From positions 1 through 64,000 of the forward strand of contig JACPGU010000001.1 of assembly GCA_016188915.1 (NCBI GenBank): a stretch of DNA of 64,000 nucleotides, in the 5' to 3' direction. Source of the stretch: Candidatus Microgenomates bacterium (GTDB lineage Bacteria > Patescibacteria > JACPGU01). Below the pieces are notes generated by a model. The model had not been told where the DNA came from, did not search any database, and was given only the letters and a program-made list of their open reading frames with translations. Numbering within the stretch: position 1 is the first letter of the stretch; each line of letters opens with the position of its first letter. Shown in pieces: positions 8,115-15,963 of this stretch. A program made the position numbers and the translations under genes.

Positions 8115-8639
8115 ATGAAGCTGATCGTTGGCCTCGGCAATCCGGGCAAAGAATATGAAAAAACCCGCCATAATGCGGGATTTATTGCAATTGCAGATTT
8201 CAGATCGCAGATCGCAGATTGCGAGGAGTTTTCTTTTGAAGGTAAATTTAACGCAGAGATAGCGCAGGGGATCTTTGATGGCGAAAAAATCATATTGGCA
8301 AAACCCATGACTTTTATGAATAATTCCGGCGAGGCGGTGAAAAAAATTGCTGATTTTTATAAGATTGCGCCGGAGGATATCACCGTTATCCATGATGATT
8401 TGGACATTCCTTTTGGCGAAGTAAGGGTGAAAAATGATGGCTCTTCCGCTGGGCACAATGGCGTGCAGTCTATTATTGACAATTTGGGCACAGAGGTCTT
8501 CCGGCGCGTCAGAATAGGCATAGGAAGGCCAATGGGAGACATTCCTGCCGATAAATATGTCTTGCAATCCTTCAGTGAGGAAGAACAGGCCAAACTGCCG
8601 GAGATATTAGAAAAAATTGGGAAGATAATCAGTAATTAG
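8115..8639 (+). CDS. pth: Peptidyl-tRNA hydrolase
   Basis: Recycles peptidyl-tRNA released from stalled ribosomes. Active-site residues are visible: N9 (GLGNPG), H19 (RHNAGF), the Asn of KPMTFMNNSG (near 68) and the Asp of VIHDDLD (near 93). Residues about 26-38 (ADFRSQIADCEE) are not found in typical Pth and are encoded by a low-complexity run of 'cagat' repeats (8189-8228), an in-frame expansion in a loop between the first strand region and the next helix. Total length 174 aa stays within the family range. Confidence 0.95.
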   Translation: MKLIVGLGNPGKEYEKTRHNAGFIAIADFRSQIADCEEFSFEGKFNAEIAQGIFDGEKIILAKPMTFMNNSGEAVKKIADFYKIAPEDITVIHDDLDIPFGEVRVKNDGSSAGHNGVQSIIDNLGTEVFRRVRIGIGRPMGDIPADKYVLQSFSEEEQAKLPEILEKIGKIISN

Positions 8640-8674
8640 CATTACGAATATCATATTTTCGTAAAAAGGAATAG

Positions 8675-8695
8675 CCGCACAAAGATGATGTGCGG
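8675..8695. repeat. Small hairpin downstream of pth
   Basis: CCGCACA (8675-8681) and TGTGCGG (8689-8695) form a 7-bp stem with a 7-nt loop. There is no T tract on the plus strand. Function unclear. Confidence 0.5.
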
Positions 8696-8762
8696 TAAAA
8701 GCAGTGCCAATCCCAAATCTATTCATAATAATTAGCTCAAATTGGATTAATTCGCGACAAAC

Positions 8763-8799
8763 AAAAAGCCCTCTGGCTGATAAGATCTGCCAAAGGGCT
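8763..8799 (-). terminator. Terminator of the 435-nt RNA gene
   Basis: On the minus strand AGCCCTTTGGC (8799-8789) pairs with GCCAGAGGGCT (8777-8767), 11 bp with one G-U, followed by TTTTT. Confidence 0.9.
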
Positions 8800-9198
8800 A
8801 GGGGACAGGAGGGTGATGAACCACCGACCTGTATGGATGATCTGGCCGGATCCTCTGGGTGAAGAGCTTTCATCTGTATCTCTTAATTAACCTTGCGGTT
8901 AAAAAACAGGCAGGGAGATAAAAGCTTTTCATCCAGACGATCTGGCCAAAAGTCTCCTCGCTAGACTGCTCCCAAGATCTGTCTAGGCGACATTTATCCC
9001 TGTCTCAAAAAATAGAATTTTAGGCAGGTTTTGTGGGTGCCTAACGAAGAGGGTACTACCTGCGAGTGAAACCTTAAAGGAGGGCTAAAAGGTTGTCGCA
9101 TTACCGATTGCTCGGCAATGTCGCAAGTAGTACTATCTTCATTAGGCAAATCTTGGAGAAGAAGCGATGAAAAAACTAAATTTTTAATGTTTGTTTAT
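8763..9198 (-). ncRNA. Free-standing structured RNA gene of about 435 nt, family unknown
   Basis: The 730-bp gap between pth and mfd has no credible ORF but has a complete minus-strand transcription unit: a promoter (9205-9233), an intrinsic terminator (8763-8799) and dense complementarity between them. In RNA order, a 20-bp helix (TGCCTAA..., broken by one 2x2 internal loop) and a further 7-bp helix close a three-way junction. Its two arms are a 9-bp hairpin with a GCAA tetraloop (about 9096-9118) and a 6-bp hairpin whose loop reads CCCTCCTTT. Next come hairpins CTAGAC/GTCTAG and CCAGA/TCTGG inside a CAGGGATAA/TTATCCCTG helix, then TTAACC-GCAA-GGTTAA, then ACAGG...CCTGT enclosing GGTG/CACC. 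I see no RNase P, tmRNA, SRP or 6S consensus. Likely a novel structured RNA. Confidence 0.7.
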
Positions 9199-9204
9199 GA
9201 TTAG

Positions 9205-9233
9205 AATATAGCACAATAGGGCAGGCTTGTCAA
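9205..9233 (-). promoter_or_regulatory. Consensus promoter of the 435-nt RNA gene
   Basis: On the minus strand TTGACA (9233-9228), a 17-bp spacer and TATATT (9210-9205). Predicted start near 9198. The plus strand of 9241-9369 is AT-rich, contains TATAAT (9298-9303) and probably carries the mfd promoter. Confidence 0.85.
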
Positions 9234-9369
9234 CATAAAACTGTCTAATCTAAAAATAATTGCTTTATTTAGATAATAAAATATTGTGTCTAGACAATAT
9301 AATATAGCTTTTATCTAGGCTAGACAGATTATAAAAAGTATTATTTAGAGCGCCTGTGGATAACTTTTT

Positions 9370-12300
9370 ATGCATAGACAGAATATATTTTTAGATAGTG
9401 TCCATTCTAGTATTTTTTCTTCCGAAGAATTTGTCCAGGCAAAAAATAAATTAACTTTGTCTGGCGAAGTCTCTTGCGGAGAATTAGGGTATTTAGCCAA
9501 AGCACTTTTACTTTCTGCCATAATATCCACCGATTGGCAATCTGCCGCAATGTTGGTGGCCGATAGAAAAAAAATTGATTTTTACGAAAATATTTTTCAA
9601 AGTATTGGCTTTGATGACCATTTGATTTTTACGGAAGAAAACAAACCGAAAATATTGTCTCTTGAGGCAAAACCAAGATTTGTCATTCTATCTGCTGAAG
9701 ATATATTGTCTTCTGCTCTCACTCCTGACGAATATTTGGCCAAAATCATTACTCTGACAGCAGGGAAGAAACTGCCAAATGATTTCAGTAAAAAATTAAT
9801 CAATCTAGGCTACGAAAAAGTAAAAAAAGTGAACAGAGCAGGAGAATTTTCTTTTTCAGGAGATATTTGGGAAATAGGCACTTTCTCTGGTGTCTTTCGA
9901 CTGGAATTGTTCGGCTTTAATCTGGAAAAGATATTTTTTTATGCTTTTTTATCTGGTCAAAATAATGATTTATTACGAATAGATACCAAGGAACAGAAGA
10001 AAAAAATCACTATCGCGCCTCTTGCTGTTGGTGATGGAAATGGTTTGGTTTGGGATTTTTTGGCCGATCATTTACTTTTTATTGACGGCCGAGAAAATAT
10101 TAATATGGCTCTAACGAATTGGCTTGATTTGGCCACTAATAAAAAGCTGGCAATTTCTGCCAGCAAATTTTTTTCTAATCAAAAGAAGGTATTTTTAGAA
10201 ACTTTTTTAGTATCAGAGAAAGAGGGAATTAATTTTTCTTGGTTTGCTCCTCAAAAATATAATCGTGCTTTGGCCTCTTTTTTTACTGAAGTAAAAAATG
10301 ACATCAAAAGCAAAAAAGTTTTCATTTTGTCTTCTGAAAAAGAAAAAATAGAAAAGCTATTAACCCATCATAATGTTCCTTTTGTTTCTTGCAACGAAAC
10401 AGGAATGGGAGTAAGGGTTTTTGAAGGCAGCGCCGTGGAAGGGGTAGATGCCAAAAGCGCTTCGCTCAAAATTTTTACCGATGAAGAACTCTTCGGCTTA
10501 AAGAAGAAAAAGAAAAAGGTAAAATTTTCCGCTCTGACCAATTTGAAAATAGGGGAGCATATAGTACACGTTGATCATGGCATTGGCAAATTTACCGGCT
10601 TTGGCACTATTACGGTGGACAATATTTCCAGAGAATATATTTTTATAGAATACAATAAAGGAGATAAAATATATGTTCCATTGGATCAGGCAGATAAAAT
10701 AACAAAATATATTACTGTCGGTAATCAACCGCCAAATCTATCTAGTCTTTCTAGTGGTCAATGGCTAAAAATAAGGAGTAAGGTAGAAAAAAATGTAGAA
10801 CAAATAGCCAAAAATTTGCTAGAAACACAAGCGATGAGAGAAGACGGTAAAGACTTTTCTTATATTGATGACGCGTCTTACCAAAAAAAAATAGCCAATA
10901 CTTTCCATTACAAAGTCACGCCAGATCAAGAAAAAGCGATAGAAGATATTCTGGAGAATATGAAAGAAAAAAAACCGATGGACAGAATACTGGTTGGCGA
11001 TGTTGGCTATGGCAAAACAGAGGTAGCCGTGCGAGCCGCTTTAAGGGCAGTAGTGTCCGGGGGGCAAGTGGCTATTTTGGTGCCAACAACTATTTTGGCC
11101 GAACAGCACGCTCAAACTTTCATTGAAAGATTAAGTGATTTTGGTATAAAGATTGAATCTTTGTCTCGCTTTACTGATAGGGCGAGACAAAAAAAGATAT
11201 TGGACAGATTAAAAATGGGCGGAGTAGATATTGTTATCGGCACCCATAGGCTCCTGTCTCCTGACGTAAAATTCAAAAAATTAATGTTAGTAGTGATCGA
11301 TGAAGAGCAAAAATTTGGGGTAAAAGACAAAGAAAAATTAAAAGCTTTGCGTCGTGGAGTAGATATTTTGACAATGACAGCCACACCTATCCCTCGCACT
11401 CTTTATTTTGGTCTAAGCTCACTGAAAGACATCAGCCTAATCGCTACTCCGCCAGAAGGGAGAAAACCTATCAAAACAATGGTGGCGCGCTATGATGATG
11501 AGATTATTAAAGAGGTTGTCAACAAAGAAATAGCGCGCGGTGGACAAATTTATTTTGTCCATAATAGGGTAGAGACTATAATAGCCTACAAAAATTATCT
11601 TCAGAGGCTTTTGCCAAAGGTAAAAATAGCTATCGGTCATGGCCAGATGTCAGAAAAAGATTTGGCTAGAGCCATTAACGATTTTGCAGCCGGCAAATAT
11701 GATATGTTGCTTTGTAGCACTATTATAGAGTCTGGGCTGGACATTTCTTCGGTTAATACTTTGATTATTGATCGTTCTACTCATTTGGGCTTGGCGCAGC
11801 TTCACCAATTACGCGGGCGTATTGGTAGAGGAGCTGTTCAGGCTTTTGCTTATTTTCTTTATAAAGAAGAAGATTTGCGAGGTAACGCGGAAAAAAGATT
11901 GAAAAGTATTGTGGAGAAAGGAGAATTGGGCTCTGGCTATGAATTATCGCTGGAGGATTTGGATATCAGGGGGTCCGGTAATATTTTAGGGCAAGAACAG
12001 CATGGCAGTATGCAGATGGTGGGAGTGGGCTATTATATGCGTCTCCTGGAAGAAGCCGTAGAAAGAATACGAGACAATAAATCAAAAAATATCAGTCATG
12101 ATTTTGATATAAAGATAGATTTACCGCTATCTGCCTTTATCCCCGATGATTTTTACAAGGGAAGCAATGAAGGCGAGAGTGAAAAAATCCGTGCCTATCA
12201 AAATATTGCTGATGCCGAAGACGAAGATGATTTGGCAGAATGCCTAGACAAATTCAAAAAAAACAAAGCAGAAATCCCGGCAGAGATATATCATTTGCTG

Positions 12301-12582
12301 GATGTGGCAAAAATAAAAATACGCGCTCGCGCCATTGGGCTCAAATCTGTTATTACTAAAGATTTAGAAAATATCTCCGGAAGAAAAAATAAAAAGCTCT
12401 ATCTGGACTTTGATCACATTTTGTCTCGCGATGAGATTCATGTCCTTTTTCTAGTAAGCGCCGATTGGCATTTTGGTAATACTCAAGCTAAAATAGATCT
12501 GGAAAGACTTGGCAGGAATAATGACTGGCTTCCCAGATTTTTAACAATTCTGGACAGATTAAAAGATTTGGCAAAAAAATAG
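9370..12582 (+). CDS. mfd: Transcription-repair coupling factor
   Basis: Removes RNA polymerase stalled at lesions and recruits UvrA. 1070 aa. The order is: a degenerate UvrB-like N-terminal part (about 1-340), the CarD-like RNA polymerase interaction domain (about 390-455, KIGEHIVHVDHGIGKFTG), a RecG-like translocase with Walker A GDVGYGKTE (about 542), DEEQ (about 644), the TRG/motif VI region HQLRGRIGRG (about 815-825), and the C-terminal UvrA-binding TRCF domain. The DEEQ box reads DEEQKFG where DEEQRFG is usual. dprA follows 20 bp downstream, so the two are likely co-transcribed. Confidence 0.95.
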   Translation: MHRQNIFLDSVHSSIFSSEEFVQAKNKLTLSGEVSCGELGYLAKALLLSAIISTDWQSAAMLVADRKKIDFYENIFQSIGFDDHLIFTEENKPKILSLEAKPRFVILSAEDILSSALTPDEYLAKIITLTAGKKLPNDFSKKLINLGYEKVKKVNRAGEFSFSGDIWEIGTFSGVFRLELFGFNLEKIFFYAFLSGQNNDLLRIDTKEQKKKITIAPLAVGDGNGLVWDFLADHLLFIDGRENINMALTNWLDLATNKKLAISASKFFSNQKKVFLETFLVSEKEGINFSWFAPQKYNRALASFFTEVKNDIKSKKVFILSSEKEKIEKLLTHHNVPFVSCNETGMGVRVFEGSAVEGVDAKSASLKIFTDEELFGLKKKKKKVKFSALTNLKIGEHIVHVDHGIGKFTGFGTITVDNISREYIFIEYNKGDKIYVPLDQADKITKYITVGNQPPNLSSLSSGQWLKIRSKVEKNVEQIAKNLLETQAMREDGKDFSYIDDASYQKKIANTFHYKVTPDQEKAIEDILENMKEKKPMDRILVGDVGYGKTEVAVRAALRAVVSGGQVAILVPTTILAEQHAQTFIERLSDFGIKIESLSRFTDRARQKKILDRLKMGGVDIVIGTHRLLSPDVKFKKLMLVVIDEEQKFGVKDKEKLKALRRGVDILTMTATPIPRTLYFGLSSLKDISLIATPPEGRKPIKTMVARYDDEIIKEVVNKEIARGGQIYFVHNRVETIIAYKNYLQRLLPKVKIAIGHGQMSEKDLARAINDFAAGKYDMLLCSTIIESGLDISSVNTLIIDRSTHLGLAQLHQLRGRIGRGAVQAFAYFLYKEEDLRGNAEKRLKSIVEKGELGSGYELSLEDLDIRGSGNILGQEQHGSMQMVGVGYYMRLLEEAVERIRDNKSKNISHDFDIKIDLPLSAFIPDDFYKGSNEGESEKIRAYQNIADAEDEDDLAECLDKFKKNKAEIPAEIYHLLDVAKIKIRARAIGLKSVITKDLENISGRKNKKLYLDFDHILSRDEIHVLFLVSADWHFGNTQAKIDLERLGRNNDWLPRFLTILDRLKDLAKK

Positions 12583-12602
12583 GTATAAAAGTAAATACTT
12601 TT

Positions 12603-13703
12603 ATGGATTCCCAGGAAGTTTTTTATAGATTAGGCTTTGCTTTGATTCCCCAGATTGGCGCTGGCCGTGGACGCAAACTTTTGAATTTTTTCGGTTCGGC
12701 CCAAAAAGCTTGGAAGGCCGATTACGTCGACTTGCTCCAAGCGGGGCTAGAGGATGTTGCCGCCAAAGAATTAGCAGCAGGGAGAAAGCTGTTAGATCTG
12801 GGTAAAAAGATGACAGAAGTAAAAAGTTTTGGTATTCGTTTGGTTTTGCTGGAAGATGAAGAATACCCAAAGCTTTTACGGGAGATTTACAATCCTCCCT
12901 TGCTTCTTTTTGTGCGTGGACAAATTATCGATGCCGATCATTACGCGGTAGCAATAGTAGGGTCGCGTCGTTTTAGCGAGTATGGTCGACAAGCGACAGC
13001 CGATATTGTTTCACATTTGGCCGAAAACCAGGTGACGGTGGTTTCTGGATTGGCCTTGGGGATAGACAGCTTTGCCCACCAGACAGTTTTGAAAAATCCC
13101 AATGCCAGAACAATAGGGGTTTTAGGCTGTGGCATTGATGATTTGACCATATACCCTTCTGAAAATAAGAATTTGGTTCATCGTATCATAGAAGGTAGAG
13201 GAGCTATCGTTTCTGAATATCCTCCAGGCACCCCACCTCTAAAGCAGCACTTTCCGGCCAGAAATCGTATTGTTTCGGGATTGTCCCAGGGAGTAGTGGT
13301 AGTGGAAGCATCTAGCACTTCCGGCTCGCTAATTACCGCGCGGCATGCATTAGAGCAGGGGAGAGATGTTTTTGCCGTGCCGGGCAATATCTATCACAAA
13401 AATGCCGCAGGACCGAATAGTTTGATAAAATTAGGCGCTAAATTGGTGGAAAAGCCGGAAGATATTTTGGAAGAATTAGACTTGCGACAATTATCAAATC
13501 GAGTGGCAGTACAAAAAATGATACCAGAAAATCTTGACGAGCAAAAAATTTTAAGTTTTTTAGAAATAGAACAATTGCATATTGACAGATTGGTAGAATT
13601 ATCAAAACTTTCCATCAATGATCTCAATCCGCTTTTGGTGACGATGGAGATGAAGGGGCTGGTTCGCGATATGGGAGGAGGAAATTATATCGCGGTGAGA
13701 TAA
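12603..13703 (+). CDS. dprA: DNA processing protein DprA (Smf)
   Basis: Binds incoming single-stranded DNA during natural transformation and loads RecA. A helical N-terminal SAM-like part (about 1-75) precedes the Rossmann-fold domain (about 85-290) with VAIVGSRRFSEYGR, VVSGLALGIDSFAH, GCGIDDLTIYP and FPARNRIVSGLS, and a C-terminal winged helix (about 300-366). In many bacteria dprA is followed directly by topA; here the two are separated by a 2.2-kb reverse transcriptase island on the opposite strand. DprA is usually retained in CPR genomes with type IV pili, fitting DNA uptake. Confidence 0.95.
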   Translation: MDSQEVFYRLGFALIPQIGAGRGRKLLNFFGSAQKAWKADYVDLLQAGLEDVAAKELAAGRKLLDLGKKMTEVKSFGIRLVLLEDEEYPKLLREIYNPPLLLFVRGQIIDADHYAVAIVGSRRFSEYGRQATADIVSHLAENQVTVVSGLALGIDSFAHQTVLKNPNARTIGVLGCGIDDLTIYPSENKNLVHRIIEGRGAIVSEYPPGTPPLKQHFPARNRIVSGLSQGVVVVEASSTSGSLITARHALEQGRDVFAVPGNIYHKNAAGPNSLIKLGAKLVEKPEDILEELDLRQLSNRVAVQKMIPENLDEQKILSFLEIEQLHIDRLVELSKLSINDLNPLLVTMEMKGLVRDMGGGNYIAVR

Positions 13704-13733
13704 GAATTTCCCAGTTTCCGGAAACCGGACAGC

Positions 13734-13755
13734 AAAAAGCCCCCGGGGAGGGGAC
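13734..13755 (-). terminator. Terminator after the reverse transcriptase gene
   Basis: On the minus strand GTCCCC (13755-13750) pairs with GGGGGC (13744-13739), then TTTTT. The surrounding 36 nt (13728-13763) are 35/36 identical to 15331-15366. Confidence 0.85.
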
Positions 13756-13810
13756 TTTCTTGTTGGAGGATGTCTATGATTCCAGTAGTGAGATAGCCCA
13801 CGGAGCGATT

Positions 13811-15046
13811 TCACTGGGGTTTTGTATCGGAAAGGGGGATGGCCTTCAAATAATAAGGCTTAGCGCCAGTCATTTTCAGGAAATTAGCCATTGGTCGGCG
13901 CAATCTAGACGGCAAAAGTTTTGGCGGGAAAATACGACAGATGTGCGCCGTAATTCCCATGGCCGAACGAGACAGCTTTTCGTCGCCGGGATTCTGATAA
14001 GCGCTATGCAAAATCGCCCGAAAACGATCCTGATCCTTTCTTCGTAGGGTAATCTGTCGCCCTTCCAGCATCCTGACCGTTTGTATTGGCGGCCAATCAA
14101 TTTTCACGCGAAGACTCAAGCCCAACATTCTCGGCGAGCATTTATTTAAACGATAGTAGTGGATCTTTCCTCTGTTCACCGAGAAGGTATTGGGTTTTGC
14201 CTCTATCGCCGTCACAACTTTCTCTCGCACTTTTTTCGGGATAGGCTGATTGGACGAGATAATAATGTCGTCAGCGTAGATAGTGATAATCGGATGCTTG
14301 ATGCCATTATTTTCAAGAGCGAGATGGATTTTTTTGATTAGTCCGTCAGCATAGGTGGCGTAGACAAAAAAATCCGGAGAAGTAGGGGCGCCCTTGGGAA
14401 GAGAGTCTTTGTCGGTAATCAAGTCCACTACGGCAACAGTAAATTCATAGAGCAAATAAGTCAGATGACGATTGAGCTTGTACTGGAGAAAGTATCGGTG
14501 AAATCGACCACGAAGAAATTCTGCTTCGACATCTACGATAGATTGTCGATGCAAGAAGTGATTGCTGATGCTGGCATTAAATCGACCGCAGAGACTTTTG
14601 GAAAAAAGCTTACTTTTCTGAAACATGCTCTCCCGCCAAAGAATGCGCATCAAGGCAGGGAAGCATATTGTTATCAGAAAGTTTCTTTTTGTTGATCCGA
14701 AAGCGTTTTTCAGGTCTAGCTTGAAAAAGTATTCAGAGTCAGCGTGCGGATGGACTGCAGTCAAGATTGATTTGTTTCGCAAAAATCCATGAAAGCGATA
14801 GTAATGGTGGGTATTTGGATCAAATTTCTGAAAGACAAAATTGTCCATAAGTCTCAAGCCTATTATCCTGTGAAGCCGTTCCTGCACTACTTTCAGAATG
14901 GGAGTGGGTACCGAAATAGTATGCTTGCCCAATTTGTGGCTTCGGTAACGATCTTCGAGCAAAAGGATCTCAATGTATTCTTCTGGCGTAATATCCAGGA
15001 CTCGGCAAAGTAGTCGTTCTCCTTCAAGCAAACCTCTCTGGTCCAT
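13811..15046 (-). CDS. Reverse transcriptase, retron/Abi-like stand-alone type
   Basis: 411 aa. RT motifs in order: an N-terminal motif around VPTPILKVVQERLHRII (about 45-62, the retron-style 'P...L...Q..il'), motif A in FFKLDLKNAFGS (about 123-134), motif B LPKGAPTSP (about 213-221), catalytic motif C YADDIII (about 252-258), and a thumb region. LPxGAPTSP and the lack of maturase or endonuclease domains point to retron/Abi-like RTs rather than group II intron or DGR enzymes (DGR RTs carry SQ in motif B). Retron hallmarks are degenerate: the NAxxH position reads AVHPH, and VTG reads MLG. The start follows a GGTGGTGGTGG run. Upstream lies a structured RNA, as in retrons. No effector domain is fused. 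Confidence 0.85.
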   Translation of the reverse strand: MDQRGLLEGERLLCRVLDITPEEYIEILLLEDRYRSHKLGKHTISVPTPILKVVQERLHRIIGLRLMDNFVFQKFDPNTHHYYRFHGFLRNKSILTAVHPHADSEYFFKLDLKNAFGSTKRNFLITICFPALMRILWRESMFQKSKLFSKSLCGRFNASISNHFLHRQSIVDVEAEFLRGRFHRYFLQYKLNRHLTYLLYEFTVAVVDLITDKDSLPKGAPTSPDFFVYATYADGLIKKIHLALENNGIKHPIITIYADDIIISSNQPIPKKVREKVVTAIEAKPNTFSVNRGKIHYYRLNKCSPRMLGLSLRVKIDWPPIQTVRMLEGRQITLRRKDQDRFRAILHSAYQNPGDEKLSRSAMGITAHICRIFPPKLLPSRLRRPMANFLKMTGAKPYYLKAIPLSDTKPQ

Positions 15047-15105
15047 CTAGCCACCACCACCTTTCTGCCGGGATTTTTTTGAGCGAGATTTTAATATGCG
15101 AAAAG

Positions 15106-15290
15106 AAAAAAAAGGAGGGGGCAAGCAAACGCACCTTTTTTGAAACCACCCGCTACCCGCGCGAGCGGAAAGTTCCGGGGGAAATGCCGGTCCTTATAAA
15201 ATCCGTCGCAGGAAGCCCGCGACGACCCCTTTGGGGCTGGGGAGACAAATAGCACTCATCCCTTTTTCTGAGTTCTTGTCGCCCCCTCCA
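15106..15290 (-). ncRNA. RT-associated structured RNA, candidate msr-msd
   Basis: GC-rich 5' region of the RT gene. In RNA order, GGAGGGGGC (15289-15281) pairs perfectly with GCCCCCTCC (15122-15114), enclosing about 158 nt and followed by eight T residues. Inside are nested short stems: GACAA/TTGTC enclosing ACTC/GAGT, CCCC-aaa-GGGG, CGTCGC...GCGACG, CCGG...CCGG and CCGCT...AGCGG. A closing stem like a1/a2 plus serial hairpins directly upstream of an RT is the retron ncRNA layout. The branching G context typical of retrons is not clear, so a different RT-partner RNA, or a structured leader ending in a terminator, is possible. Confidence 0.6.
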
Positions 15291-15296
15291 TAGAGT

Positions 15297-15325
15297 ATTT
15301 TACAAAAAAGACGATAAAATAGCAA
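15297..15325 (-). promoter_or_regulatory. Promoter of the RT-associated RNA and RT gene
   Basis: On the minus strand TTGCTA (15325-15320), a 17-bp spacer and TAAAAT (15302-15297). Predicted start near 15290, one base before the closing stem of the RNA. Confidence 0.75.
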
Positions 15326-15336
15326 CTTCAGACAGC

Positions 15337-15358
15337 AAAAAGCCCCCGAGGAGGGGAC
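15337..15358 (-). terminator. Terminator after the zinc-ribbon gene
   Basis: On the minus strand GTCCCC (15358-15353) pairs with GGGGGC (15347-15342), followed by TTTTT. It is an almost identical copy of the terminator after the RT gene and lies immediately upstream of the RT promoter. Confidence 0.85.
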
Positions 15359-15381
15359 TTTCTTGTCAGGGGGGGTCGGTT

Positions 15382-15585
15382 TTACCGCTTGATTCTTTTG
15401 ATTATTGGAGAGCCAACGTGGGCCATTCTCCTGCTGTTGCATTTGGGGCAAGGGGCCTTGGTAAAAGGGATATTGAAGCCGAGGAACCGTCTTAAGACAA
15501 AATAGGTACCTTGGCAGGCGGTACATTTCGTCTGTTGCCGAGTAAGTGGCGGAGTGAATTGTACCAGGGGATTTTTTGGTATCAT
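15382..15585 (-). CDS. Small zinc-ribbon protein
   Basis: 67 aa, basic. Two CxxC pairs (CTAC at about 21-24 and CPKC at about 46-49) make a likely zinc ribbon; the tail is rich in Arg and Lys (IIKRIKR). A ribosome binding site (AGAGGTG) precedes the ATG. It lies 13 bp downstream of the next small gene and ends just before the duplicated terminator, so the two form a bicistron. It may bind nucleic acid. Whether it works with the RT is unknown; only proximity and strand suggest it. Confidence 0.6.
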   Translation of the reverse strand: MIPKNPLVQFTPPLTRQQTKCTACQGTYFVLRRFLGFNIPFTKAPCPKCNSRRMAHVGSPIIKRIKR

Positions 15586-15598
15586 GGCTTCACCTCTT

Positions 15599-15835
15599 TC
15601 ATTGATCTAAGAATTTTCGAATAGTCTTTTCTGCGGTGGCCAAGTCATCTCCTGGTTTGATCAGCTTTCTCAGACCATTGGGCAGTGGCCCTCCTCTTTT
15701 GAATCGACCATTCCATAATGCCTGAGCGCGGTCAAGGCCGGTAGTTTTCATACTAATGTCGACCTCTATTTTTTTACCGCGCCGACATATTTTCTGCCAA
15801 AAGTCAAGGAACATCTTGGCGACTTTTTTTCCCAT
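15599..15835 (-). CDS. Hypothetical 78-aa basic protein
   Basis: Not recognised. Lys/Arg-rich throughout, with a short conserved-looking segment 'GLDRAQALWNGRFKRGG' in the middle and a helical C-terminus. A good ribosome binding site (AGGTGG) precedes the ATG. First gene of the minus-strand island, transcribed from a promoter at 15881-15909. Confidence 0.55.
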   Translation of the reverse strand: MGKKVAKMFLDFWQKICRRGKKIEVDISMKTTGLDRAQALWNGRFKRGGPLPNGLRKLIKPGDDLATAEKTIRKFLDQ

Positions 15836-15880
15836 AGTCCACCTCGGAGTGTTTTTTTGAGCTGTTAAGGAAGCGTCTAT

Positions 15881-15909
15881 ATCTTAGCTCTTGCCACAAC
15901 TTTTTTCAA
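15881..15909 (-). promoter_or_regulatory. Promoter of the island's small-protein bicistron
   Basis: On the minus strand TTGAAA (15909-15904), a 17-bp spacer and TAAGAT (15886-15881). Confidence 0.6.
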
Positions 15910-15925
15910 TAGGAAGCTTGATTTT

Positions 15926-15955
15926 TTGACAAAGGGCGGGAGGATAGTGTAAAGT
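15926..15955 (+). promoter_or_regulatory. Promoter of topA, probably leaderless
   Basis: TTGACA (15926-15931), an 18-bp spacer and TAAAGT (15950-15955). The expected start near 15962 is 2 bases from the topA ATG at 15964, so no 5' leader or ribosome binding site would be present. It is divergent from the island promoter at 15881-15909. Confidence 0.6.
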
Positions 15956-15963
15956 GGGCGAGT

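Noticed and set aside
8763..9198. RNase P RNA, tmRNA, SRP RNA or 6S RNA
   Set aside because: The conserved GAGGAAAGUCC and ACAGAA blocks of RNase P, the tRNA-like ends and tag ORF of tmRNA, the GGAAG/GCAGCC loop of SRP RNA and the central bubble of 6S RNA were not found on either strand.
13760..15013. Several plus-strand ORFs in the RT region
   Set aside because: They are shadows of the reverse transcriptase; they lack ribosome binding sites and recognisable sequence.
13811..15046. Diversity-generating retroelement
   Set aside because: The RT has LPKGAPTSP in motif B rather than the SQ-type motif of DGRs, and no template/variable repeat pair or accessory Avd gene is visible.
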